Assembly: GCF_032595075.1 (NCBI RefSeq)
Contig: NZ_CP118735.1
Coordinates: forward strand, 1,330,001-1,394,000
DNA length: 64,000 bases
DNA from: Streptococcus sp. 29887
GTDB taxonomy: Bacteria > Bacillota > Bacilli > Lactobacillales > Streptococcaceae
Reading direction: 5' to 3'
The position numbers were made by a program, and so were the translations under genes. Under the pieces are notes generated by a model. It was not told the origin of the DNA. It was given only the letters and a program-made list of their open reading frames with translations, and searched no databases. This document shows, piece by piece, positions 28,335-38,540 of this stretch (position 1 is the stretch's first letter; each line of letters opens with the position of its first letter).

Positions 28335-29102
28335 CTAGTCAATGATTTTGTGTAGATGTTGGATATACATATCTTGAATGGCTGGATACTCTCCTAGACC
28401 AATCAAATGTGGAATCACTTGATAACCCCGTTGATTGAAATAGGTATTCCAAGAATCTTCATCATCTGACACCATATCATTGGTCGCATGTTCACCAGCT
28501 ACCAGCATGAAGGGTGCCAAATGAACTTCTTTGATTCCCTTAGATTTTAATTTCTCCTCAATCTGCTCAATAGGAGGATAGCTTTCCACACAACCAATGT
28601 GCACCTGACTACCAGTCAACATATGATCTAATGCCGCATAGGCCACAAAGGCATTGTGTTGGCTTCCATGGCCCATTAAAACAGTAGCTGCTTTTTCACC
28701 AAAATGGCCGTACTGGTCCATCAGAACTTGCTTGACTTGCTGATAGTCATCTTCACTGTGGAGCAAGGGCTGACCAACTTTTATGATGTCAAAATAAGAT
28801 TGAAATTCTTTTGATTGATTCAAGATTTTTTCAAATTCAGACCCCGCAATAATGTGTAATGGCTGAATGTAAACTTCCCGAATTCCTTCGTCTTTCATTT
28901 GTTCCAGAGCTTGTTTAACAGTTGGAATCTCTAGTCCCTCATTTTCCTTGATACGTCTCAAAACGACTGTGGAAGTATAAGCCTGATAAACCGCATACTG
29001 CGGAAAGGCCTCCTTGATGGCCTGTTCACAGGCACCAATCGTTTTTTGTCTAGTTTCTGGATGAGTTGTACCAAAACTCACCAATAAAATAGCTTTTGTC
29101 AT
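28335..29102 (-). CDS. cbiK: Sirohydrochlorin cobaltochelatase CbiK
   Basis: 255 residues. Inserts cobalt into sirohydrochlorin, the committed step of the anaerobic route. Active-site histidines are visible in VLMGHGSQHNAF near residue 145 and LAPFMLVAGEHATND near residue 200. Overlaps the methyltransferase/HemD fusion by 4 bases. Confidence 0.95.
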   Translation of the reverse strand: MTKAILLVSFGTTHPETRQKTIGACEQAIKEAFPQYAVYQAYTSTVVLRRIKENEGLEIPTVKQALEQMKDEGIREVYIQPLHIIAGSEFEKILNQSKEFQSYFDIIKVGQPLLHSEDDYQQVKQVLMDQYGHFGEKAATVLMGHGSQHNAFVAYAALDHMLTGSQVHIGCVESYPPIEQIEEKLKSKGIKEVHLAPFMLVAGEHATNDMVSDDEDSWNTYFNQRGYQVIPHLIGLGEYPAIQDMYIQHLHKIID

Positions 29103-30553
29103 AGATTCTCCTTTATCAGAATGTCACGGCACTTGTCTCGAATCGCCAAAATAGTCGGCTGGTCCGTTTCAACAATATTTGAATAGCCAGCTTCCACCAG
29201 TTTATCTCGTGTTGTTTCTCCCATAACGATAATTGGCAGTTCTTGAAGGTCTAATCCTGTTTCTTCCACAAGAGTCACAAAATTAGCCGCAGCAACTGAA
29301 TTTGGCAAGCAAACACAGTCAAGATTGGTCCAATCTTGAGGTCTTAATTCCTTATCAAATGCAAGACTATGGGTGACAAGAACAGGGTAGTCATATAAGC
29401 TTCTCAAATCTGCCAGCTTGTGTTCTGGAGCCACCAAATACCAAGAAGCATCAGTCTTTTCCAGTAAGTCCTTAATAGAAGGATCCTTACTTTGTGTTCC
29501 TTTTGCTACCAATAAAATCCCTGCTTCTTCCAATGTCTTAGCCGTATGGTGACCAATGGCTGCAAACTGAATATGGGAAAGGCTGCGTAAGTCAATTCCA
29601 TCCTCCCTCAAACGAGATAAGAATAAAATCCAGCTCTGCGTATCAGTAAATACCATTCCATCAACTTTAGACCAATCTGGCAAATCAAAGGAAAGCTTAT
29701 TAACCTGTGTACGACTTGGGAATTTAACCAAGGTCGCTCCATCATCTTTTAAGTAGACTGGCAATTTCCCGGTTGTTGAATCCTGTAAAAAGATTCGTTT
29801 ACCATGCAAAGGAAGATTTTCATAGAAATTCAATTCCTTTCTAAATGAAACTACATCCCCAACTACGATGATAGAAGGTGCCTTCATATCTTCTTTCAGG
29901 GCCAGTTCTTCAATGGTAGACAAGGTTCCGTCTATCGAGCGCTGGCTTGGATGGGTTGCCCATTCTACTATCGCTACAGGTGTATTCTTAGAAAAACCAT
30001 TGTTAACAAGTTCTCGTGTGATGACTGACAAATTTTTCATCCCCATTAAGAAGACCAGGGTTCCCTTGAGCTGACTAATGGCTGCCCAGTTTAGACTTTC
30101 CATTTCATCCTGCAAATGACCTGTAAAGACATGGAAGCTGGTCGCCTTATCCCTAAAAGTCATTGGGATTCCAGCATAAGTGGCACCTGCAATGGCTGAT
30201 GTCACTCCTGGAACTATTTCAAAAGGAATTCCAGCCTCTACCAAGGCTTGCGCTTCTTCCCCACCTCGTCCGAAGATATAGGGATCTCCACTTTTCAATC
30301 GGACAACACGCTTGTTTTCCCTAGCTTGCTCAATGAGAATCTTCTCAATTTCTTCCTGGCGAATGCAAGGCATTCCTGGTTTCTTTCCAACATCAATCAG
30401 CTGACACTTATCTGATAGATAGGAAAACAAATCCTGATTGACTAGACGGTCATAAACCAAAACATCTGCTTCTCGCAATCTTCTATCCCCCTTGACCGTT
30501 ATCAATTCAATATCACCAGGTCCCGCACCTAGCAAACTTACAAATCCTGTCAT
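29099..30553 (-). CDS. cobA-hemD: Fused uroporphyrinogen-III methyltransferase and uroporphyrinogen-III synthase (CobA-HemD)
   Basis: 484 residues. Residues 1-245 are a SUMT methylase (LLGAGPGDIELITVKG, DVLVYDRLV, GDPYIFGRGGEE, TPVAIVEWATHPSQR). After a short linker residues 260-484 look like HemD (FAAIGHHTAKTLEEAG). The enzyme closes and dimethylates uroporphyrinogen III to precorrin-2. ATG at 30553 follows GGAG; the longer frame starts 33 bases upstream. Confidence 0.93.
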   Translation of the reverse strand: MTGFVSLLGAGPGDIELITVKGDRRLREADVLVYDRLVNQDLFSYLSDKCQLIDVGKKPGMPCIRQEEIEKILIEQARENKRVVRLKSGDPYIFGRGGEEAQALVEAGIPFEIVPGVTSAIAGATYAGIPMTFRDKATSFHVFTGHLQDEMESLNWAAISQLKGTLVFLMGMKNLSVITRELVNNGFSKNTPVAIVEWATHPSQRSIDGTLSTIEELALKEDMKAPSIIVVGDVVSFRKELNFYENLPLHGKRIFLQDSTTGKLPVYLKDDGATLVKFPSRTQVNKLSFDLPDWSKVDGMVFTDTQSWILFLSRLREDGIDLRSLSHIQFAAIGHHTAKTLEEAGILLVAKGTQSKDPSIKDLLEKTDASWYLVAPEHKLADLRSLYDYPVLVTHSLAFDKELRPQDWTNLDCVCLPNSVAAANFVTLVEETGLDLQELPIIVMGETTRDKLVEAGYSNIVETDQPTILAIRDKCRDILIKENL

Positions 30554-30570
30554 TCTAACTCCTTTCACTG

Positions 30571-31350
30571 TTAAACTATTGGGCATTCGTTTTGAAATGC
30601 TTCTATTTGTAAATATTCTTTTAGTTCTTCTACGGAAGACACCTTCTTAGGATAACCCACCTTAGGCCTTGCGATGATAATGCAATCAACACCCAATTCT
30701 TGACAACCTGTGATTTTCTCACGAATACCACCAATACTGCCACTTTCTTTGGACACAAAGGCTTGAGCCTTGGACCGTAAAATCAGTTCCTTGTTGCATT
30801 CCTTGGAAAAGGGTGCCTTAATAGCATCAATTTGATCCGCAACCATACCCAATCGTTCGCAAGCCAGCAAAACCTCAGAAGTTGGAAGAACACGAGCCAC
30901 AATTCGCACATCAGGTAAACCCTTAACAAAGAGGGGCAAGGTCTTACTTCCAGTTCCTAGATAAACAGTAGGGTAACCTTTTTCTTTTATCAGGGATATA
31001 GCTTCTTCTGTAGAGTTTACCACTAAGGCTCCCGTCAAATCCCCCGTTTCCTTCCGCTCATACCGCAAGTAAGAAATGCCAGCAAGCTCTGCTGCTCTCA
31101 TCGCCTCCTTGGAAACCAAATCAGCAAAGGGATGAGTGGCATCAATGATTTCATCTACTTGGTGTTCTTGGACAAAGCGGACCATATCCTCTGCAGTCAA
31201 TCGACCTTGAATGACAGGTTGACCAAATTTGGATGCCAGATGTTTCCCATAGTCTGTCACCACCGATGTTGTTACCTCGATACCTAGATCATTTAGAAGA
31301 GCCAAAATTTCTGTGCTGTCCGAAGTCCCTCCCAAAAGTAATTTCATCAT
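30571..31350 (-). CDS. cbiJ: Cobalt-precorrin-6A reductase CbiJ
   Basis: 259 residues. Rossmann-like start LLLGGTSDSTEILALL, then DATHPFADLVSKEA near residue 75 and AFVSKESGSIGG near residue 205, all typical of CbiJ/CobK. Reduces cobalt-precorrin-6A with NAD(P)H. Start overlaps the cbiH stop (ATGATG). Confidence 0.93.
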   Translation of the reverse strand: MMKLLLGGTSDSTEILALLNDLGIEVTTSVVTDYGKHLASKFGQPVIQGRLTAEDMVRFVQEHQVDEIIDATHPFADLVSKEAMRAAELAGISYLRYERKETGDLTGALVVNSTEEAISLIKEKGYPTVYLGTGSKTLPLFVKGLPDVRIVARVLPTSEVLLACERLGMVADQIDAIKAPFSKECNKELILRSKAQAFVSKESGSIGGIREKITGCQELGVDCIIIARPKVGYPKKVSSVEELKEYLQIEAFQNECPIV

Positions 31351-32072
31351 AGAGTGTATCCTCTAGGTGTAACCATACGGCCATTTTTAATATAGGTTTC
31401 TTTGTTTCCAACGATGACAATGGTTGTCATATCAACCAAGGACTCATCTAAATCTTTAATCGTCGTTAAGATATACTCCTCTTTCTTTCGACCGATGTCC
31501 TTACCGATACCAACAATGGTATCTGGTGATTTGTACTCTGCAATGATTGAAAGAGCCTTGGACAAATGATCTGGGCGCCCCTTACTACGTGGATTGTAGA
31601 GGCAAATAACGAAATCTCCCTGAGCTGCAGCATGAAGACGTTTTTCGATGACAGGCATGGGGGTCATCAAGTCACTGAGACTGATATGACAAAAGTCATT
31701 CATCAAGGGAGCCCCCATAATTGCTGCAGCACCCAAGCTAGCTGTAATACCTGGAATCACCTTGACTTCCAAGTCAGAATCATCACCAATCAGCTCTAGA
31801 ATTAGTCCAGCCATGCCGTAGACACCTGCATCACCACTGGATACCACACCGACATTCTTACCTGTTTCCAAAGCCAAATCAATCGCTTTTTGGCAGCGTT
31901 CAATTTCTTTCCGCATACCTGTCGCCACTAATTCCTTACCTTCTACCAAATGCAAAATCAAACGCATGTAGGTTGAATAACCAACAATAATTTCGCAATC
32001 CTCGATAGCCTTGAGGGCTTCTCCAGACATTAGTTCCTCTTTACCTGGACCTAAGCCAATCACATAGAGCAT
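31347..32072 (-). CDS. cbiH: Cobalt-precorrin-3 C17-methyltransferase CbiH
   Basis: 241 residues, tetrapyrrole methylase with GLGPGKEELMSGEA at the start, VVSSGDAGVYGMAGL near residue 85 and LYNPRSKGRPDHL near residue 155. It performs the ring-contraction step. Lies between cbiG and cbiJ. Confidence 0.95.
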   Translation of the reverse strand: MLYVIGLGPGKEELMSGEALKAIEDCEIIVGYSTYMRLILHLVEGKELVATGMRKEIERCQKAIDLALETGKNVGVVSSGDAGVYGMAGLILELIGDDSDLEVKVIPGITASLGAAAIMGAPLMNDFCHISLSDLMTPMPVIEKRLHAAAQGDFVICLYNPRSKGRPDHLSKALSIIAEYKSPDTIVGIGKDIGRKKEEYILTTIKDLDESLVDMTTIVIVGNKETYIKNGRMVTPRGYTL

Positions 32073-32092
32073 AGCATTCTCCTTTATATCTA

Positions 32093-33139
32093 TTAGTTTA
32101 CAGGGACTTTACCTAAAGCAAAGGTACACCCATCTTTTGCAAATCGATTTGTTAGAACCTGGCCATCGCTGGCAAGGTCTGCACTAGCAAGTGCCACACT
32201 TCCTACCCCAACTGTTTTTTTCACGAAATCCGAACAAGGATACTTGTCAGCAACCTTCTCTAAGTCCTCCTTGCTATACACATCAAAGGGGCAAGATAGT
32301 TGTTCTGCTAAATCCAAAATGGCCTCTTCATCCTTCTTGACGTCAATACTGACAATCCTCGCAATTTCGGTTTGCTCAATTCCTTGTTCCTGACAAAATT
32401 CTTGAAAGTTCCGATAAAAAATCTCAGAGGATACATTTTTTCGTGCCCCAACTCCAAGTACATAGGGCTTAGGATAAATGACAGCAAGATGTTCACGTTT
32501 GCTGGTCATTTCCTTTGTCTGCAAGAGAATAAGAGGGGCATCTCCAGCTAGGACTTCTTCCACTTGATTGACTTCAAGAAGGCTTAAGCCCCGCACATCT
32601 TCTATCCAAGGTTTTTCTTGGTAAAAATAGACCCTTTCCCGATTTGCTAACAAGCCATTAAATTCCTTAACCAAGGGGCGTAGGTCAGATCGCCAACCAT
32701 TGACGGATTTGGCAAGGGTATCCAGGGCAACAACATTTTGAACATCCGTTGCCGTTGTAATGACTGGATTGGCTTCCAAAAGGCTTGCAATTTCCTTTGT
32801 CAGTTCATTTGCTCCACCCAGATGACCACTTAGTAGACTAATGACATTTGTCGCATTTTCATCTAGGACAATGACGGCTGGGTCTGCTGCTTTGTCCTGA
32901 ACAACAGGGGCAATGGCACGGACAACAATTCCGGTCGCCATGATACAGACCAGAACGTCCACTTGTTGAAAGAGCTCTGCTATTGCCTGAGTAGGACGCT
33001 TATCAAAACCTGTCACCTGATTATCTGCCAATTTAGCTAGGCTATAGATATGACAGGGACGTGCCCACTTGCTTTTCAACCTTAGAGCCGTTTCTTTGCC
33101 AGTTTCTGTTAGGGCAACAAGGGCAACCTTACTGGGCAT
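32093..33139 (-). CDS. cbiG: Cobalt-precorrin-5A hydrolase CbiG
   Basis: About 348 residues. Opens the delta-lactone of cobalt-precorrin-5A. Central [19 protein letters not shown] near residue 110 and C-terminal [15 protein letters not shown] are the family marks. The open frame begins at 33181, deep in cbiF; I prefer the ATG at 33139 ([11 protein letters not shown]) because homologues start there, but the ribosome site is weak, so the start is uncertain. Confidence 0.93.
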   Translation of the reverse strand: MPSKVALVALTETGKETALRLKSKWARPCHIYSLAKLADNQVTGFDKRPTQAIAELFQQVDVLVCIMATGIVVRAIAPVVQDKAADPAVIVLDENATNVISLLSGHLGGANELTKEIASLLEANPVITTATDVQNVVALDTLAKSVNGWRSDLRPLVKEFNGLLANRERVYFYQEKPWIEDVRGLSLLEVNQVEEVLAGDAPLILLQTKEMTSKREHLAVIYPKPYVLGVGARKNVSSEIFYRNFQEFCQEQGIEQTEIARIVSIDVKKDEEAILDLAEQLSCPFDVYSKEDLEKVADKYPCSDFVKKTVGVGSVALASADLASDGQVLTNRFAKDGCTFALGKVPVN

Positions 33140-33902
33140 GGCTACTTTTCCCATGGCGATACTCGTGTTCAAATTCTTCATGGTAAAGTTTTGAATAATA
33201 AAACTCCTGTCCTAGAAAATCACCAACCAGAATCAGAGCCGTCTTACTGATATCCGCTTCTTTGACCTTCTCTGCAATCGTTTCGAGTGTGCCAAAAACC
33301 TTTTTCTCCTCTGGCCAAGTCGCCTTATAGATGACCGCAACAGGTGTAGTGGTAGGATAGCCACCTTGAACCAATTCTTCCACTACTTTTTCAATGCCTT
33401 GAATAGACAGGAAAATAGCCATTGAAGTACGATGCTGGGCATAGCTTCGTAAAGATTCACGTTCCGGAACAGGTGTCCGACCTGCCATACGGGTAATGAT
33501 AACACTTTGAGAAACTTCAGGTACTGTGTATTCTGTTCCAATACTTGAAGCAGCTCCTAAGAAGGAACTGACACCTGGGGTACAATCAAATGCAATCCCT
33601 CGCTTCTTCATCTCCTCAATCTGTTCACGGATAGAGCCGTAAATAGAGAAGTCGCCAGTCTGTAATCGGACAACCTCCTTGCCTGCCTTGACCCCTGCCT
33701 CCATGACATCAATAATTTCCAACAAATGCATCCCAGCACTGTCATAAATTTCTGCACCTTCCTTGCAGTAATCCAAGAGGGCTGGATTGACCAAGGAACC
33801 TGCATAAATCACAACATCTGCCTGTGATAACTGCTTATAACCCTTCAAGGTAATCAGTTCCACATCACCAGGACCTGCACCAACAAAATGTACCTTCGAC
33901 AT
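33129..33902 (-). CDS. cbiF: Cobalt-precorrin-4 C11-methyltransferase CbiF
   Basis: 257 residues, methylase fold: [16 protein letters not shown] at residues 5-20, [13 protein letters not shown] near residue 32 and [16 protein letters not shown] near residue 78. Adds the C11 methyl group. Follows cbiT by 5 bases. Confidence 0.96.
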   Translation of the reverse strand: MSKVHFVGAGPGDVELITLKGYKQLSQADVVIYAGSLVNPALLDYCKEGAEIYDSAGMHLLEIIDVMEAGVKAGKEVVRLQTGDFSIYGSIREQIEEMKKRGIAFDCTPGVSSFLGAASSIGTEYTVPEVSQSVIITRMAGRTPVPERESLRSYAQHRTSMAIFLSIQGIEKVVEELVQGGYPTTTPVAVIYKATWPEEKKVFGTLETIAEKVKEADISKTALILVGDFLGQEFYYSKLYHEEFEHEYRHGKSSHAQ

Positions 33903-33907
33903 TCTCT

Positions 33908-34471
33908 CTACTCCTTTTTAGCTTTTTGACAAGAAACCACAATTGTTGGATTCTGTGGTTTAAAATAATGACCTTTTCCTAAACCAGTCCAGTTGCCAAC
34001 CTGTACTGAGGTGAGCTCTAGGTCTTCCCAATCCATTGTTTCAGCAATCTGGGCTGCCTCTAAGGCATTTTCCAAAAGTATAAAATTCAAGACCAACCTG
34101 CCTCCTGGAAGGAGAAGTTTCTGACACCAGTCAAAAATTTCCTGCATGTTTCCACCAGTCCCTCCGACAAAAATGGCATCAAATGGACCCTGTAGTTCAA
34201 TCGGTGCCTTCCCTTCATGCAGAGTGATGTTTTGGCACTGAAACTTTTCAATATTTTGTCTTGTTAGGGCCAAGGCATCAGGATTTTGCTCCACAGCTAC
34301 CACTTCTAATTGAGGATAGCTACAAGCTGCTTGAATCGTAACGCTACCAGTCCCAGATCCCACATCCAGCATCCGTTTAGCATGTGTTAAATCTAGTTTA
34401 TCAATGCTAATGGCACGAATCTCTGATTTGGTCATAGGGACCTTGGTTCGAATAAATTCAGTATCCTTCAT
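33908..34471 (-). CDS. cbiT: Cobalt-precorrin-6B C15-methyltransferase (decarboxylating) CbiT
   Basis: 187 residues, class I SAM-dependent methyltransferase: [16 protein letters not shown] near residue 37 and [16 protein letters not shown] near residue 100. CbiT adds the C15 methyl and removes the acetate side chain, with CbiE doing C5. Overlaps cbiE by 14 bases. Confidence 0.95.
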   Translation of the reverse strand: MKDTEFIRTKVPMTKSEIRAISIDKLDLTHAKRMLDVGSGTGSVTIQAACSYPQLEVVAVEQNPDALALTRQNIEKFQCQNITLHEGKAPIELQGPFDAIFVGGTGGNMQEIFDWCQKLLLPGGRLVLNFILLENALEAAQIAETMDWEDLELTSVQVGNWTGLGKGHYFKPQNPTIVVSCQKAKKE

Positions 34472-35069
34472 CTACAATTACCACCACATTCATTTTATAA
34501 TCACGGTCAACAACATCTTTCGCTGCTAGAATACTGATTTCCTCATCTTCGTAACTCAGATGTTCACCGATAATGATCTTCCGTTTAAGTCCCCTTTTGA
34601 GGACCTCCTGAGCAATTTGATAGGGACCAACATGGGCATCTGTCACCATGAAGACCTTGGGCAAACTCATGATCAAATCGAAGTTTGGGAGTTTAGCATG
34701 GCTACTAGTCAAATAAGCATCATTCATAGGCAAACATACCTTGCTAGCTAAGTATTGCATGGAGCTAATCCCTGACAATATCCTAACACGACCAGGAAAT
34801 TTTTCAGACATCCACTTGCCCAAACCGTAAATCAAGGGATCTCCTGAAACCAAGTAAACAATAGAAGCTTCTACGGGATATGTTTCCAATAAAGCCTCTA
34901 ATTCCATTAGTTTTTTTGGGGCTATAACCCCTTTCTCCCTAAGACTAGCAGGAAGAACTTCTAAATGGCGCTCACTCCCCAAGATATAGTCTGCCTGCTC
35001 ACAACGGTCCAATTGACCAACCAGGCAATAGACCGGATTTCCTGGACCAATGCCAATCACATCTATCAT
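34458..35069 (-). CDS. cbiE: Cobalt-precorrin-7 C5-methyltransferase CbiE
   Basis: About 203 residues, methylase fold with DVIGIGPGNPVYC at the start and YLVSGDPLIYGLG near residue 75. ATG at 35069 overlaps the cbiD stop as ATGA and lies 7 bases after GGAGGA; an ATG 6 bases upstream is too close to the ribosome site. Confidence 0.94.
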   Translation of the reverse strand: MIDVIGIGPGNPVYCLVGQLDRCEQADYILGSERHLEVLPASLREKGVIAPKKLMELEALLETYPVEASIVYLVSGDPLIYGLGKWMSEKFPGRVRILSGISSMQYLASKVCLPMNDAYLTSSHAKLPNFDLIMSLPKVFMVTDAHVGPYQIAQEVLKRGLKRKIIIGEHLSYEDEEISILAAKDVVDRDYKMNVVVIVDEGY

Positions 35070-36190
35070 GACCATTCCTCCTGAATTTCCGCTAAGCTTT
35101 TGGTTGAAGCTAGGTAGCCATCCTCTGTTCCAAATAAGACAACATCAATGGTCACCGCAGGTTGACGGTACTTGAGCAACCGCTCTGTCTTAGCCTTAAT
35201 CTTATCTGCTAAAATTTGGTAAATGCCTTCATAACCATATTCTTTAATAATGGTCGCTGCCGCGTCTGTTGTCAAACAAGCGTTGACCTTCTGTAACATT
35301 TCCAAAGGAGCACCCATGAGGGCTAAATTAGCTATTAAGGTATCAATACGTCCATCAGAATCCTTACTATGCGTAGACATGGTTCCCGATGCAACCTTGA
35401 CTAACTTGCCCATATGCCCAACCATCAGTACCTTTGTAAATCCAATTCTCTGAACTTCTTTGAGAACATGACCCACAAAATTGCTCATATTGACAATTTG
35501 CTCTTTGGGTAGGCCTAAACCATCCATTCCAAAGGCTTCACCATATTTTCCAGGCGATAGGACAACAGAACGATAGCCCTTATTATAAAGCATGGACAAC
35601 TCGACTGTAATAGCAGCTTTCCAACTATCTTCAGACATGGGGTTGACAATCCCTGTGGTACCTAAAATGGAAATACCTCCCAGAATGCCTAGCCGCGAAT
35701 TATAAGTCGCCTTGGCAACTTCCTCACCTCCAGGAACAAATATCAAGACCTTAGCCCCGCAATCTGGACCTATCAAGTCACGAACATGCTCCTCAATCAT
35801 CCTTCGCGGAGTTGGGTTTATAGCTGCCATACCGACTGCATTGGCCAGACCAACTTCTGTCACCCGACCGACTCCCTCACCTCCATCAATTTCAATTTCC
35901 GTCTGATGAGGTAATAAGGTAACTGTTGAAAAAATCAATAATCCATGGGTCGCATCGGCATCATCGCCTCCATCTTTTTGAATAGCCGCCGTAGCCGATT
36001 GTTCATCAAAGGAAGGCTTGTGAACATCCATAGTGACTTGAACCCCTGAGGCCGTTTTTACAGTAACTTTCTCCTCGATTTCCTGTTGTAAAATCATGTT
36101 CAAGGCTGCGACTGTTGCTGCTGTTGCACAGGTCCCAGTCGTAAATCCCCTTTTTAATTTTTTTCCATCAACATATACATATTCGTCCAT
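35066..36190 (-). CDS. cbiD: Cobalt-precorrin-5B C1-methyltransferase CbiD
   Basis: 374 residues, with the unmistakable KKLKRGFTTGTCATAATVAAL start and FVPGGEEVAKATYNSRLGILGG near residue 150. CbiD methylates C1 and is specific to the anaerobic pathway. Confidence 0.97.
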   Translation of the reverse strand: MDEYVYVDGKKLKRGFTTGTCATAATVAALNMILQQEIEEKVTVKTASGVQVTMDVHKPSFDEQSATAAIQKDGGDDADATHGLLIFSTVTLLPHQTEIEIDGGEGVGRVTEVGLANAVGMAAINPTPRRMIEEHVRDLIGPDCGAKVLIFVPGGEEVAKATYNSRLGILGGISILGTTGIVNPMSEDSWKAAITVELSMLYNKGYRSVVLSPGKYGEAFGMDGLGLPKEQIVNMSNFVGHVLKEVQRIGFTKVLMVGHMGKLVKVASGTMSTHSKDSDGRIDTLIANLALMGAPLEMLQKVNACLTTDAAATIIKEYGYEGIYQILADKIKAKTERLLKYRQPAVTIDVVLFGTEDGYLASTKSLAEIQEEWS

Positions 36191-36191
36191 A

Positions 36192-36887
36192 TTACTTACC
36201 TTGACAAAAACTATTTCCTGAAAGTGAGAAGAGTTGCCCTTCTCTATCCTCAGATTTTAGCTGATAAAGAATAGCATTTACGATTGCTGCTGCAATGGTA
36301 CTGCCACCCTTTCTACCAAGTGCAGCTATAGCCGGCAAGGAACTTTCATGGAGTTGCAATTTAGACTCTGCAGCTCCAACAAATCCAACTGGAACACCGA
36401 TGACTGGAACAGACTCCATTTGACCTGCCTCGACCATTTCCAAGACCTTAAATATAGAAGTTGGAGCATTCCCAAAAACAAAGAGTTTCGGCCCTTCAAC
36501 TTTTGCCGCGTGCTCTACTGCAGCCATTGATCGCGTAATTCCCTTTTCCTTGGCTTCTTTAAAAATCTCGGGTTCATTCACCAAGCAACGATAAGCAACA
36601 CCAAGCCTATCCAATAATTTCTTATTGAACCCTCCCAAAACCATAGTCGTATCAGTGAAGATAGTTCCCTTATTTTTCAAGACCTTCACTATTTCCTCAA
36701 TGGCATGATTGGAAAACTGTATATTATACAGGTAATCAAAATCAGCACTGGTAAAAACAACTCGCTTTAAAACTGCCTCCTGGTAAGGGTCTGTGAACAC
36801 AACCCCAGAGTGTTGCTCAGTGATGATTTCCTGAATTTTTTGGTAACTTGCTGCTTCAATCTGATGTGCATCTGTTATATAGGCCAT
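36192..36887 (-). CDS. CbiC paralogue lacking the catalytic histidine
   Basis: 231 residues, CbiC/CobH family (precorrin-8 methylmutase). The conserved motif reads KRVVFTSADFDYLY near residue 50, with phenylalanine (codon TTT) where active enzymes have histidine; the upstream paralogue keeps it (KRAIHTSGDFDYLY). The rest of the fold is well kept: AFGN-like, AGQMESVPVIGVPVGFVGAAESK, GRKGGSTIAAAIVNA. It is intact and in frame, so it is probably a partner or regulator rather than a dead gene. It lies 9 bases after the active copy. Confidence 0.85.
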   Translation of the reverse strand: MAYITDAHQIEAASYQKIQEIITEQHSGVVFTDPYQEAVLKRVVFTSADFDYLYNIQFSNHAIEEIVKVLKNKGTIFTDTTMVLGGFNKKLLDRLGVAYRCLVNEPEIFKEAKEKGITRSMAAVEHAAKVEGPKLFVFGNAPTSIFKVLEMVEAGQMESVPVIGVPVGFVGAAESKLQLHESSLPAIAALGRKGGSTIAAAIVNAILYQLKSEDREGQLFSLSGNSFCQGK

Positions 36888-36896
36888 AAAGTTCTC

Positions 36897-37580
36897 CTAC
36901 TTATTTATTGGTGTTGAATAACGAACATAATCACCAGTCAAGACTTCTTTTAACTGGTAGATGATGGCATTTATTATAGCCACCACAATGGTACTACCAC
37001 CCTTTCGACCAAGGGTCGCAATGGCAGGAAGAGGTGACGCAAGCAAGTCTGACTTAGATTCCTCAACATTGATAAATCCAACTGGAACACCAATAACAGC
37101 ATCAACTTCCATCTGCCCTGCCTCAACCAATTCTAATAAGTAGGATAGGGCTGTTGGAGCACCGCCAAAGGCAAAAACTTTTGGACCTGGAATTTTGGCT
37201 GCCACTTCAACAGCAGCCATGGCCCGTGTGATACCTTTTTCTTTAGCCAGTAGAGCAACATCTTCATCGTTGATCAAGCAGGTATAATTCACCCCCATTT
37301 GATCTAAAACGCGTTTGTTTATCCCATTAAGTGAAATACTGGAATCTAGCACCAAGGTCCCCTTGTTTTTCAATACTTCTACAATCTTTTGATTGACATC
37401 ATGAGTAAATTTTAAAGTATAGAGATAATCAAAATCGCCTGAAGTGTGAATTGCTCGCTTGATGATAGACTCCTCCATCTCCGTTTGAAAACGATAATCT
37501 GGATGCTCTTCATCAATTATGGATTGGATAATCTTAAAACTTGTTTCCTCAATAGAGGATGGATTTTGAATATAGGTCAT
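36897..37580 (-). CDS. cbiC: Cobalt-precorrin-8 methylmutase CbiC
   Basis: 227 residues. Moves the methyl group from C11 to C12. The catalytic histidine is present in KRAIHTSGDFDYLY near residue 50, and AVIGVPVGFINVEESK and LGRKGGSTIVVAIINAI match the substrate-binding face. Paired in tandem with a paralogue lacking the histidine. Confidence 0.94.
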   Translation of the reverse strand: MTYIQNPSSIEETSFKIIQSIIDEEHPDYRFQTEMEESIIKRAIHTSGDFDYLYTLKFTHDVNQKIVEVLKNKGTLVLDSSISLNGINKRVLDQMGVNYTCLINDEDVALLAKEKGITRAMAAVEVAAKIPGPKVFAFGGAPTALSYLLELVEAGQMEVDAVIGVPVGFINVEESKSDLLASPLPAIATLGRKGGSTIVVAIINAIIYQLKEVLTGDYVRYSTPINK

Positions 37581-37589
37581 GTAAGTCTC

Positions 37590-38537
37590 CTAAATAATCG
37601 TCAGTAACAAATATACGGCACTAAATAGCAACAATGAAACGGTTGTACTCATATAAAGCATTTGAATCGTCGTTTGAATATCAGTAAACTCAACGGGACG
37701 AACCGCATCACCAATGGTCGGCTTGTCAACCCACTCACCATGGTAAATGTGGGCGCCACCAAGTTGAATACCCAAGGCACCTGCCACTACAGCTTCTGAA
37801 AAGGCACTATTAGGGCTGGCGTGTTGGTAACGATCCCTAAAGCCGATTAGACATGCATTTTTACTATCCAATTCTAGAATATGACTAGCAATCATCAAGC
37901 AAATCCACGTGAGCCTCGCAGGTATCAGGTTTACTAGATCATCCAGCTTGGCTGACACAAACCCAATTTGCCGGTATTTTTCTGTCTTATATCCAACCAT
38001 AGAATCCAAGGTATTGACTGCCTTATAAGCCATGGCCAAAACTGGACCACCAATAAACAAACATAGCAATGGTCCGATAACGCCGTCACTGGTATTTTCA
38101 GCCACTGTTTCAATGGTGGCCTTGCTGATTTCCTCCGCTGTCAGTTGACTAGTATCTCGCCCAACAATCATACTGACCTGATAACGAGCCTCTTCAATAG
38201 TCCCCGTCTTTAACGTTTTCAAGACCTTTAAGGCTTCCATGGCTAAACACCTTGTCGACAAAGAAGTATAAGCCAAGTATATCCATAAAACCCAGTAAAG
38301 CACTGGCGAAAAACGAGCAGATGCTCTGAGTAAGAGGTAACTTATTCCTACTGTCAGACCAATCGTAGCCAACCACAAGAAGAGCCCATAGATATATTTT
38401 CCCTTTGGACTATTAGGCTGACCTTTCAAAAATAGGCTAATAAAATTCCCAATTAGCTTGACTGGATGAGGCCAACTATATGGATCTCCCAGCAACCAAT
38501 CCAACAGAACCGCAATGAATATAGCTAGTAAATACAT
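37590..38537 (-). CDS. cbiB: Adenosylcobinamide-phosphate synthase CbiB
   Basis: 315 residues, membrane protein. Attaches aminopropanol phosphate to cobyric acid. Typical start with DWLLGDPYSWPHPVKLIG and central ETVAENTSDGVIGPL and YQHASPNSAFSEAVVAGALG. The substrate is supplied by CobD and the PduX-like kinase upstream. Confidence 0.96.
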   Translation of the reverse strand: MYLLAIFIAVLLDWLLGDPYSWPHPVKLIGNFISLFLKGQPNSPKGKYIYGLFLWLATIGLTVGISYLLLRASARFSPVLYWVLWIYLAYTSLSTRCLAMEALKVLKTLKTGTIEEARYQVSMIVGRDTSQLTAEEISKATIETVAENTSDGVIGPLLCLFIGGPVLAMAYKAVNTLDSMVGYKTEKYRQIGFVSAKLDDLVNLIPARLTWICLMIASHILELDSKNACLIGFRDRYQHASPNSAFSEAVVAGALGIQLGGAHIYHGEWVDKPTIGDAVRPVEFTDIQTTIQMLYMSTTVSLLLFSAVYLLLTII

Positions 38538-38540
38538 AAG

